From: Scybalousia_A sp045221575
GTDB taxonomy: Bacteria > Bacteroidota > Bacteroidia > Bacteroidales > P3
DNA: 64,000 nt
Assembly: GCA_045221575.1 (NCBI GenBank)
Contig: JBGUWU010000031.1
Coordinates: 62,001 to 126,000 of the forward strand
Reading direction: 5' to 3'
Shown: positions 16,862 through 25,900 of the stretch, in pieces
Layout: the number at the start of each line of letters is the position of its first letter
How positions within the stretch are numbered: the stretch's first letter is position 1
Notes under the pieces: model-generated
The model's database searches: none
What the model was told of the DNA's origin: nothing
What the model saw: only the letters and a program-made list of their open reading frames with translations
Translations under genes and position numbers: made by a program

Positions 16862-18397
16862 ATGGCTATAAACGACAACTCTCTTAGTGGTTCGAAGATA
16901 GCAAAGAATACACTTATCCTCTATTTTCGTATGTTTTTGCTAATGATTATTAGCCTTTATACGAGTAGAGTTGTTCTAAAAGTTTTAGGTGTTGATGATT
17001 TTGGTATATATAATGTAGTGGCAGGTGTAGTTGCTATGTTTGCTATTCTTTCTCAGAGCCTTTCTACCGCTATAAGTCGTTTTCTTACTTTTGAACTTGG
17101 GAAAGACAACCAAAGCAGACTTCAACGTATTTTTTCTACTGCTCTTTCTGTACAGATATTTATGGCAATAGCATTACTTGTGATATGTGAGCCTATTGCG
17201 ATATGGTTTTTAAACAATCACTTGCAAATACCTGAGGTCCGACTCTACGCTGCCAATTGGGTGTTGCAGTGTGCTATACTTATTTTCTTAATAAACCTTA
17301 TAGCAGTTCCTTTTAATGCAGCCATAATAGCACATGAACGTATGAGTGCTTTCGCTTATATCTCCTTAATAGAAGGAGGTGCGAAACTATTAATAGCATT
17401 TCTAATTACTTTCTCTTCATTTGATAAACTGATAACCTATGCTGTGTTAATGCTATCAGTTGATTTGCTGATAAAAATGGTGTATGTTATCTATTGCAGG
17501 TATAAGTTTAAGGAATGTAAATATATCTTTATTTATGATAAGTCCTTACTTAAAGAAATAGGCAGTTTTGCCGGTTGGAATTTCATAGGTAATGGAGTAT
17601 GGATTCTAAATACTCAAGGTATAAACATACTTACCAATCTGTTTTTCCACGTAAAAGTAAATGCTGCACGAGGTATTGCCACACAAGTAGGAAATGCAGT
17701 CCAACAATTTGTAAATAACTTTACCACTGCTCTTAATCCTCAAATCACAAAATCCTATGCTATGGGCGAACATTCTTATATGAATAAGTTAATATTTAGA
17801 GGTGCAAAATATTCTTATTTTTTAATGTTCTTCTTTGCTTTGCCTATTTGCTTGGAGACTGAACAAATTCTAAATATTTGGCTACATAAAGTACCGGAAT
17901 ATTCTATTGTTTTTGTTAGACTTACCTTTGTTGCCTCATTATGTACTGTAACTGCTGACACATTGGTTAGAGTTATGTTTGCAACGGGTAAGATAAAGAA
18001 ATACCAAATTGTTGTTGGCTTGGTCGGTTTAATGAATTTTCCTCTTACTTATCTTGCATTTAAGTTTGGTTGTCCTCCTTGGGCCGCCTACGTTGTTTAT
18101 GCTTTCATTTATTTTGTGCTTATCTTTGTTAGATTAATCTTAGTTAAAGAATTAATAACTTTATCTGCAAGAGAATACATCAAACAAGTATTACTGAAAA
18201 TAGCCTTAGTAACCTTAGTTTCTTTCTTTATTCCTTTTGCCATCAGATATTTTATGCCACAAAGTTTGATTCGCTTGTTAGCTACTTTCATTTTAAGCTT
18301 TGTTTCTTGTACAATTAGTATCTATATTTTTGGTTTAAATAAAGATGAAAAAACATTCTTTATTAGTAAATTAAAGAATGTTATTCATAGAAAATAA
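16862..18397 (+). CDS. Wzx-like polysaccharide flippase (MOP superfamily)
   Basis: The 511-residue protein has about 12-14 membrane helices and the N-terminal Wzx/MATE-like pattern ASRVVLKVLGVDDFGIYN preceded by a Ser/Gly-rich start. The family flips lipid-linked oligosaccharides across the inner membrane. It begins 8 bp after the transglycosylase stop, so the two may be co-transcribed. There are no glycosyltransferases beside it, so its glycan is unknown. The repeat locus C follows immediately. Confidence 0.85.
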   Translation: MAINDNSLSGSKIAKNTLILYFRMFLLMIISLYTSRVVLKVLGVDDFGIYNVVAGVVAMFAILSQSLSTAISRFLTFELGKDNQSRLQRIFSTALSVQIFMAIALLVICEPIAIWFLNNHLQIPEVRLYAANWVLQCAILIFLINLIAVPFNAAIIAHERMSAFAYISLIEGGAKLLIAFLITFSSFDKLITYAVLMLSVDLLIKMVYVIYCRYKFKECKYIFIYDKSLLKEIGSFAGWNFIGNGVWILNTQGINILTNLFFHVKVNAARGIATQVGNAVQQFVNNFTTALNPQITKSYAMGEHSYMNKLIFRGAKYSYFLMFFFALPICLETEQILNIWLHKVPEYSIVFVRLTFVASLCTVTADTLVRVMFATGKIKKYQIVVGLVGLMNFPLTYLAFKFGCPPWAAYVVYAFIYFVLIFVRLILVKELITLSAREYIKQVLLKIALVTLVSFFIPFAIRYFMPQSLIRLLATFILSFVSCTISIYIFGLNKDEKTFFISKLKNVIHRK

Positions 18398-18405
18398 TCT
18401 TTAAG

Positions 18406-18488
18406 AAAAAGAGTTGATTTTCGTAAAAAAAGATCAACTTTTGAGAAAAGAAAATCAACTTCTAAGAAAAGAAAATCAACTCTTTTTT
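18406..18488. repeat. 21-bp periodic intergenic repeat, locus C
   Basis: The left arm AAAAAGAGTTGATTTT (18406-18421) is the inverted copy of AAAATCAACTCTTTTT (from 18472). Between them the core ATCAACTT occurs at 18433 and 18454, and ATCAACTC at 18475: spacing is exactly 21 bp each time. The array fills almost the whole 89-bp gap between convergent genes and its T-run reaches the stop codon of the minus-strand gene. Confidence 0.85.
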
Positions 18489-19551
18489 ATTCTGCTTTTT
18501 CTATTATCCTACTTGGATTAATAAGTGTTGAAAATTTATACAGCAATTCTCCTTCTGTAGTCAAAGCAAATACCTCTCCTGAGTTGGTGAAATTTTTCGC
18601 ATCGCTTATAAAAATAGTGTTATTTATGATATTTATATGATAAGGTATCATCATTCCCGATAAAGTCTTTTGATGTACAACAGTAGGAGTAGCATTCAGA
18701 TTATCAATATTTAGATACGAAAAATTGAAATCCTTATTTGTTGTAGGAGAAGCGAATGGTGATGTATAGAAGAAATAAAGTCTATCTTGCCAAAAAGCAA
18801 AATCAACCATATTTATTGTTAGTGTTTGCTCTATTTCAGCATTCTTTATAACTGTAAGCTGAGGCGTTACCATATAGTTTCCTGTTGAGAGAACATAAAC
18901 TTTATTTCTATAAGCTTTAAGAGTTTGAGGATTCTCCATTACAGTTAGATTCTTCTCAAATGAAAAACTATTCAAATCAATAACAGACACCGTCTTATCA
19001 TAATTAGGATAATCCAATCCGCCTGAATTAGCTACATATATTTTACCATCTGCTACCGCTATACCTTCAGGATAACGTCCTTGAACTGCACAAGTTGCAG
19101 CAATAGTATTTGTGTTTGCATTTATCTTTACAACATTTCCGTCCCAACAAGAAACATATACATATCCATCAAAAGAAGTCAGACGTCTTGGTTTGCGATT
19201 GTTATTATTTGGGTCAGTGATACTTATTCTTGCTATTTGTTGTCCTGTTTTCATATCCAAAACCCAAACGCAAGCACTCTCAGTTACGGCTATATAAAGT
19301 TTGTTGTCCAAGCCAATCATATCGTTTGCGTTCTTTCCCAATCCGCCTGTAAAGAAATCATTATAACTTACACTATCCTTAAAGTCAAAAAAAGTTAGCG
19401 TAGAGTTGTTGTCTGAACCTGTACCTTCACAAAGCACATAAAGACCTTTGGTTGCACCATCGTTTTTCCTCTGATCGGGTTCTTCGTCTTTGAAACAAGA
19501 AGAAAATAACACCAAAATGGAAATCAATAAGATTAATTTGTTTGTTTTCAT
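18487..19551 (-). CDS. YncE-like beta-propeller surface lipoprotein (BtuG-like)
   Basis: The 354-residue protein has a lipoprotein signal with Cys in LFSSCFKDEE (about residue 19) and then a propeller built of KLYIAVTES, YVYVSCWDGNVVKINANT, KIYVANSGG and KVYVLSTGNY blades (YncE / DUF5074 type). In Bacteroides, BtuG proteins of this fold cap the TonB-dependent B12 receptor BtuB and bind cobalamin at the surface. Here the gene overlaps the end of a TonB receptor gene by 4 bp, the same pairing. The ligand is an inference; no cobalamin riboswitch precedes the pair. Confidence 0.75.
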   Translation of the reverse strand: MKTNKLILLISILVLFSSCFKDEEPDQRKNDGATKGLYVLCEGTGSDNNSTLTFFDFKDSVSYNDFFTGGLGKNANDMIGLDNKLYIAVTESACVWVLDMKTGQQIARISITDPNNNNRKPRRLTSFDGYVYVSCWDGNVVKINANTNTIAATCAVQGRYPEGIAVADGKIYVANSGGLDYPNYDKTVSVIDLNSFSFEKNLTVMENPQTLKAYRNKVYVLSTGNYMVTPQLTVIKNAEIEQTLTINMVDFAFWQDRLYFFYTSPFASPTTNKDFNFSYLNIDNLNATPTVVHQKTLSGMMIPYHINIINNTIFISDAKNFTNSGEVFALTTEGELLYKFSTLINPSRIIEKAE

Positions 19552-21518
19552 AGAATAATGTTTATTTTGAGATTATAATTCCGTCCCATCATTGGATAAG
19601 AACGAATAACTTCATATTGCTTATCTAATATATTATTTACACTGAATGTAAGTTTATAGTCCCCATATTTTGTTTTTTGAGTGTAAGAAAGGCTTAAAGA
19701 ATGATCTGCATAGTGAGGCAGAAGATTGAAACTAATATTTTCTGGCAAAGAATAACGATTATCAACAAGCATGCAAGTATATCCTAATGAAAATCTTTGC
19801 CATTCAAATGTTGAAATAATAGAATATATCTGTTCAGGTGAATAAGGAAGAAGATGTTTACAGGTTATTGATGTAGGTTCATTATCCATTGCATGAGAAT
19901 AAGAATAATTAAGTTTTATATCCAAGGAAAGTTCTTTTATTTTTGTCAATGCTCCTATACGTACATCAAAACCATATATTTCCACTTTTCCATAATTTAT
20001 CATAGACCAAAGATAAATATTTTTCGGGATAGCTACTATCTTATTTGTTACATCATTGTAATAAAGACTAAGTTCTGTTGAAATACTTAACAGCCTTAGT
20101 TTCTTTGTAAAACTATTGGTAAAAGATATTTGAGAAGTATTTTCAGGTTTTAAATCTCTTGACCCTACCCTTCTATAATATAGTTCATTAAATGTTGGCA
20201 TTCTAAATATGTTTTTATAAAACAAAGTTGATGAAAAACAGCCTTTACTAAACTTAATAGCAACAAAAGGAGAATAGTGAGAAGTGCTCTTATTTTCATT
20301 TAAGTAATTGTCAATATAATATGAGTTTAAGATATTTGCGGTTAAATAAAAACACTTCCAAAAACGAAAATCCACAACAAAAGCCGTAAGAGAAGATAAT
20401 CTTTGAGGCTTATCGTCCATTTGTGGAATTGCTTTTAAAGTATTATAATATACATCGTTGGTTAATGTAAAGAAAAGGTTTTCTCTTGGCTGAAAACTTA
20501 TTGCATTATTATCATAGAAAAGCATTTGCTGATATTCATCGTCTTCACCTCCTAATCCATTAGAAAGTAATGGGTCAATGTATTCAGTGAAGTTATAATC
20601 TACCTTGAAGTTGTTTTTATATGTAAATAAACCATTAAGATAAGAAGTGAAAGATGTTTGCAAGAAAAAGTTTTTGTTATACAAACGTTCTTTACTATTC
20701 ATATAATATAAGGTAACCGCTGAGGGCAAACCTCTATCGGAATAATAAGCAAAAGCCTTTAACTTTAATGTGTTTGTTCTGTTTATATCCCAAAACCAAT
20801 TTATCTCTGCATGGGAAGAAAGAATATCGTTATTTTTTCTTTTAAGTGTTTCTGTTTTTTGACTTGATAATAAACCATAATGAAGAACAAATGGATAATC
20901 ACCTTTTGATTGAAGAATATCAAGATAAGTTGTTATAATATGATGTGTTGATATTCTATGAGCATGAAATATATTACCACTCCAAGTATTAAACGAACCA
21001 AGTGAAAAAGCAATATCTGTACGAGATCGTCTATCATTTACAAGATTAGGCTTTTCTGTTTGAATATTTAGACTTGATGCACTTGCTAAAGAAATAGCTG
21101 TTGGCAAACTTGGCGTAAATTGTCCATTAGCTAAAGAAAGCGACTCTATAGATGATAAAGAATATTTACCTAAATCAACTTGCCCACTTTGATTATCAAA
21201 AACATTTACTCCATCATAAACTATTGCTGTATGATTAGCAGAAAGTCCTCTCACACTTATTGTTTTAACTCCGCCTAATCCTCCATAGTCTTTTATTATT
21301 GTTCCACTGAGAAATTTAGCCGCATCTCCTACAGAATTAGTATTTAGAGTTTGTAAGTCTTTTTTTTCTAAAACATCTCCAGAAGGAGTTTTTTCTAACA
21401 GATTTATTTTTTCTGCACTAACAACAACACTATCTAATGTCTTTGTTCTTAGGCTATCTTGTGCAAACAAAGAAACAAAACAAAAAACAAACAATATCAC
21501 TATTGCGAAACGTTTCAT
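19548..21518 (-). CDS. TonB-dependent outer membrane receptor
   Basis: The 656-residue receptor has a signal peptide (about 1-19), a short TonB-box region (TLDSVVVSAEK), a plug domain (SVGDAAKFLSGTIIKDYGGLGGVKTISVRGL, split by the usual turns; key IVYDGVNVFD) and a 22-strand barrel ending in the aromatic strand YNLKINIIL. Length and plug resemble BtuB-type cobalamin/siderophore receptors rather than SusC, which are about 1000 residues. It is the first gene of a two-gene operon with the beta-propeller lipoprotein. Substrate uncertain: cobalamin-like or a metal chelate. Confidence 0.85.
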   Translation of the reverse strand: MKRFAIVILFVFCFVSLFAQDSLRTKTLDSVVVSAEKINLLEKTPSGDVLEKKDLQTLNTNSVGDAAKFLSGTIIKDYGGLGGVKTISVRGLSANHTAIVYDGVNVFDNQSGQVDLGKYSLSSIESLSLANGQFTPSLPTAISLASASSLNIQTEKPNLVNDRRSRTDIAFSLGSFNTWSGNIFHAHRISTHHIITTYLDILQSKGDYPFVLHYGLLSSQKTETLKRKNNDILSSHAEINWFWDINRTNTLKLKAFAYYSDRGLPSAVTLYYMNSKERLYNKNFFLQTSFTSYLNGLFTYKNNFKVDYNFTEYIDPLLSNGLGGEDDEYQQMLFYDNNAISFQPRENLFFTLTNDVYYNTLKAIPQMDDKPQRLSSLTAFVVDFRFWKCFYLTANILNSYYIDNYLNENKSTSHYSPFVAIKFSKGCFSSTLFYKNIFRMPTFNELYYRRVGSRDLKPENTSQISFTNSFTKKLRLLSISTELSLYYNDVTNKIVAIPKNIYLWSMINYGKVEIYGFDVRIGALTKIKELSLDIKLNYSYSHAMDNEPTSITCKHLLPYSPEQIYSIISTFEWQRFSLGYTCMLVDNRYSLPENISFNLLPHYADHSLSLSYTQKTKYGDYKLTFSVNNILDKQYEVIRSYPMMGRNYNLKINIIL

Positions 21519-21553
21519 TTAGTAAGATTATGTATGTTGTTGTTATTTTTTTG

Positions 21554-21561
21554 CAAAAGTA
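21554..21561 (-). promoter_or_regulatory. -7 box TACTTTTG for the TonB receptor
   Basis: The minus strand reads TACTTTTG then CAAAAAA. Only about 30 nt separate the expected start site from the ATG at 21518, too short for a riboswitch. Confidence 0.6.
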
Positions 21562-21821
21562 GTATTTTTTTATCAAATCTTATGAAAAAATAAAGAATAA
21601 TGCTTAACTTCGCAATCAGATATAGTCTTTTATATGTTACGAGTCAAAGACATATTGCTTTTTCTAACTTATAGAATCTATTCCCAATATTCATGTGAAA
21701 ATAACATATACTTATAAGGCACAGATAATCTTATGTACGAAAAAACAGGAGAAATTATGTTACTTTATTAGTTTGAGTCCAAAAAAAAAGACTTAAAACG
21801 CAATGATATAAATTTTTGTTG
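21562..21821. other. Intergenic spacer between divergent promoters
   Basis: About 260 bp lie between the two divergent -7 boxes. I see no ORF, tRNA, hairpin with T-run or 21-bp repeat here; only AT-rich sequence with scattered short A and T tracts. Confidence 0.6.
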
Positions 21822-21829
21822 TACTTTTG
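21822..21829 (+). promoter_or_regulatory. -7 box TACTTTTG, rightward
   Basis: TACTTTTG followed by CAATTTG, 27 bp upstream of the ATG at 21857. A TTG start at 21827 would fall inside this box. Confidence 0.6.
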
Positions 21830-21856
21830 CAATTTGAAAAAATAAATCATTTAATT

Positions 21857-22849
21857 ATGAAGAAAAACAGTTTATTTATACTTGTAGTTCTTTGCTTTTT
21901 GATAAGCACACTAAAAGGACAAGACATACCATATAGAACTAAAGACTTCAATCTTTTAGGTTATGTTAAAACACTTAGATATATGAAGTTCGAAGGAGAT
22001 ACTACAATAAAAAATCAGAGATCTTCTTTCATAGAAGATTATCAACTAAGTTTTGGAAACAATAGACTTTTACAAGAAAGGCTTAATTTTATTGGCGGTC
22101 AAAGCGACAGAACAACAAAATATGAATATAATAACAAGCGACAACTTGTTAAAGAAACAATAACTGAAAAAGATGGAAAAATAGTTAGTGTTACTACATA
22201 CACATATAATAATATTGGACGTCTTGCAACAGTTAAAGAAGTATCTTATCCCAATAGTAAAGGCGGAGCAAACAAAGTTATAAAAGATGAAGTTTTGACT
22301 TATAACACTAAAGGCTTGCTTATAGAAAGAAGTATTAGTAGTGACAATAAAGGAGGCAATAAATTAGTAAAATATTTCTATGGTCCTGCTGATTCTTTGA
22401 TTGCAACTGTTACAACCTACAAACACAATTCCAATATAGATAAAGTAAATTACAAAAGAGCGTTCAACAATTTAGTTATAGAATGCACTCGTTTAAGAAA
22501 TGACAAGATGACACGAAGAGAAACTTACACTTGGGACGATGATGCAAGACTAATTGGTAAAGATATTTATCAAAGAGATAACAAAAAAATATTATCTTAC
22601 ACTTATGCTTACGATGAACATGATAATTTAATAAAAGAAGTGGCAGTAGATGATAAAGAAGTTAAGACAATTGATTATCAATATAAATACGAAAAAGATA
22701 AATTCTTTAATTGGACAAAACGCTCTGTTTATGATGGAGGAAGTTTAAAATATACAGAAATAAGAACAATAGAATATTTTGAAAAAACCCATTTCTATGA
22801 AGATTTAAAAGATGCTGATACAGGCAGAATAATAAAAGATGAAGAATAA
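21857..22849 (+). CDS. Secreted YD-repeat (RHS-like) protein
   Basis: From the ATG at 21857 the product is 330 residues with a signal peptide (about 1-21). The mature part consists of repeated YxYNxxGRLxxxxxx-type strands: KYEYNNKRQLVKE, YTYNNIGRLATVKE, LTYNTKGLLIERS, YTWDDDARLIGKD, YAYDEHDNLIKEV. These are YD repeats, known from RHS proteins and common in small Bacteroidota secreted proteins. There is no toxin tip or RHS core, so a delivery role is unlikely. It stands alone between its promoter and a strong bidirectional terminator. Confidence 0.75.
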   Translation: MKKNSLFILVVLCFLISTLKGQDIPYRTKDFNLLGYVKTLRYMKFEGDTTIKNQRSSFIEDYQLSFGNNRLLQERLNFIGGQSDRTTKYEYNNKRQLVKETITEKDGKIVSVTTYTYNNIGRLATVKEVSYPNSKGGANKVIKDEVLTYNTKGLLIERSISSDNKGGNKLVKYFYGPADSLIATVTTYKHNSNIDKVNYKRAFNNLVIECTRLRNDKMTRRETYTWDDDARLIGKDIYQRDNKKILSYTYAYDEHDNLIKEVAVDDKEVKTIDYQYKYEKDKFFNWTKRSVYDGGSLKYTEIRTIEYFEKTHFYEDLKDADTGRIIKDEE

Positions 22850-22867
22850 TTCATTGAATAACGAAAC

Positions 22868-22906
22868 AAAAAAAAGTACGATAGAACTAACCTATCGTAC
22901 TTTTTT
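22868..22906. terminator. Bidirectional terminator
   Basis: AAGTACGATAG at 22874-22884 pairs perfectly with CTATCGTACTT at 22892-22902, with an A-run before and a T-run after. It serves both the YD-repeat gene and the tamB-like gene. Confidence 0.9.
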
Positions 22907-22930
22907 CTTTTCTATTCTATTTTTTCTTTT

Positions 22931-25900
22931 TTACTTCTTTCTCTTTTTCTTTGGTTTGAATATATCTTTGATTGAGTTATAATCTCTCTTGTATATCACC
23001 TTTACTCCTTGTGTATATGGCGAGATATTATACTTAGTGAAGTCATTGGCATTAGAATGGTTAAATACTTCAAACTGCAAATTCTGTGTATATTTATATT
23101 TAGCAGACATATCACCTATAATATTGGTTGCATCGGACGTTTTGGTTGTTGTTTGGTCTCCTCCTAAAGAAGCATTAACAGACAAATCCCACTTTCCAAA
23201 ACTTTTTCCAACATTTACATCCATTTGTCCTCCATAGGTTTCATCACCTGTTGTATAATTAAGTCCAACATCAACAAATCTAACCATATTAGTAAGCATA
23301 CCACTCAATTGAGAAAATGCCATACCCATAACAGAAGAAGTTACGCCAGATTGTAAAGCATTTGTTTGATAACCTCCTTGGCTTAAATAGAATTGATTTG
23401 TTAAAAGAATAGAAGCCGTTTGTTCTAACATAACTTTTTCATCAGAACGGTCTATATTCATAAAGACTTGTTCTCTTGTTTGCTCATCAACATTTGGCAA
23501 TTGTATATCAAACGAAGGTTGAGGATTGGTCATTGGTCCTGTAATATGAATAATACTTTCCACATCAACAGGTTTAGAATATGTTTCTCCAAGAATAGAA
23601 GCTAAAGAAGTTTTAGTCTTATATATAGCAGTCAAATCTAATGTTCCTCCAGCAGGTTCTCCATTCCAAGTAAGCGTACCTCCTTGTTCGATATCAAAAG
23701 TTTTTTCCATTATATCCATCATATTGAACTTAAACTTACCATTATCTATTGCCACTGTTCCTATCATTGAAAACTTACCAGCTGAATTCATTTCTATCTT
23801 AATATCTCCATCGCCAGCAGCAGCTAAATCTCCTTTTACTTGATTAAAGTCTATTGGAAGATATAGTTTAGCATTTGGATTAACGTTTAAGTCCAAAGAT
23901 ATGTTATAGGCTAAAGATTTTTCATCCTTTTTGTTATCTGATTGGTCTTTTTGAGTTGTTGTGGTATCTATCTCAGAAGTAAAGACAATAAAATTACTTT
24001 CTTCAATAGATTCTTTGCTTGTTACAGGTACAGTCAAAGATGTTCCGGGTTCTGTCTTTGCTGTTCCTGTTATATCTATCATTGTTGAATCTCCCTTTAT
24101 TAACACTGTAGCAGAAGCATAAGCGGTTCCATAGTACATTTGATCGCTACTCTCTTTAGTATCTAAGATTTTTATCTTATCAGCCACTGCTTTCAAGTCT
24201 ATATCAAAGGTAGAGAAATCATTATGAGCAACATTTCCATCAATAGTTATCTTATGCTTTTGTGCATCTCTAAGAGTAAATTTTTTGAAACTTAGTTTAT
24301 TTCTATCTACTTTTATACTGTCTGTAAAATAATACTTAGTTCCAAGCATATTAACTCTCATCGCTGCCTTATTAAGATGAAGTGTTCCCAAAACTTCAGG
24401 AGAAGAGAACATTCCTTTTACTTTTAAATCATTACAAGAAAGAACTCCTTCCATATCAGAAGCAAATGAAGAAACAAAACTATTAGCTATTGCTAAGTCA
24501 AACTTATCCATATTTATGGAAAGGTTCATTTGTTCTTCCTTACTTTGTGGTGCTATTGTTCCTATTAGACTTAAAGGCACATATTGTTTATCTTGTGTTT
24601 GATGTAAAACCTTTATGTTTGCATTAAACACATCAGAAGCAATAGAATTATCAACATTTAACCACGCTTTACCTACCAAAATATCATTAACCGAAAGATC
24701 ATCTATTTCTAGGTTAGACGTGAAGACAAGACCTTTCTTTATATTTTTTAAAACAACATCTTTATTCAACACTCCTCCAAGTTTGATATTCTTATCTTCC
24801 AAAAACATATTGGCAAGTGAAAGATCAAGATCTGAGAAAGAACAAGTAAGCAAACCATCATCAGAAATCATTCCATCTAAAGTTAATTCACTGTTATCAA
24901 CTCTTATTCCTAAATTCATAATAGAAATATCACCTTTAAGCATTCCAAGAATATGATTATTGTTAAAGGCAATATGTTTTCCCATTATATCAAAATAAGT
25001 ATCTGTAAAGTTTGCTTGTATTCCCTTCTCAGAAAAATAAGTATTAAGTTCTACCCTTCCTTGAGTTGAATCATTGTTGGCATCTTTAAATCTTGCGAGT
25101 AAATCTATGTTCTCGCTTTTTGTATTTACTGCTAAGCCCAAATCTTTTACAACAATACTATCCGTAATTGACAAATTAGAAGCATTAGCTACAAAAGACA
25201 ATTGTTTGTCAGTTGTGCTTACAACTACCAATCCATTATTTAGCTTTTTATCAGAATACTGTGCAGAAGGAACTCTTATTTCTGCATACAGAATATCTTT
25301 ATCATTAAGTTTGCCGTCTATAGTTAGATTATCTTCTATTTTCACATCAACATCAAACAACTCTCTCAACAATGTTAAATCCTTAACTTTTACATCAAAA
25401 CCAATATATGAAGCAATGTCGTAGTTATTATCATTGTTTATAATTTTTTTCTTTGATTGAGATTGGTTTTCATTGTTGCTAAGAATAGAAAAATCAGGCA
25501 CATATTTATTAACGATATAAGTAAAATCTTCCTGCAAAGTAGAGATAGTGTATTTACCTTTTAAAGTTGCATCAAGTATGTCTGATGTCACAATAATGCT
25601 ATTTTCCTCTTCATTATCCACCATTTGTATTGATATTCCGTCAAGGCTAATATCGTTAGTTGTGTTTATAACATTGATATGCTTAATATCTACATTACCA
25701 TTCAAGTTATTGATATTATAATTATCAATATTAGCATTCAAGTCCAAGGAAATTATTGTATTGGTGTCTGAAAATGAATAAAGGTTTAGACGATGTAAGT
25801 CTAACTGAGATACTTTTGCATCTAAATATATTGTAGGTTGGTTTGTATATAGGTTACACTTGGCTTCAATGTTAGCATATTCATCAGCAATATTTAAATC

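Noticed and set aside
21519..21856. Cobalamin riboswitch upstream of the TonB receptor
   Set aside because: No B12-box-like conserved core was found and the -7 box leaves about 30 nt of leader.
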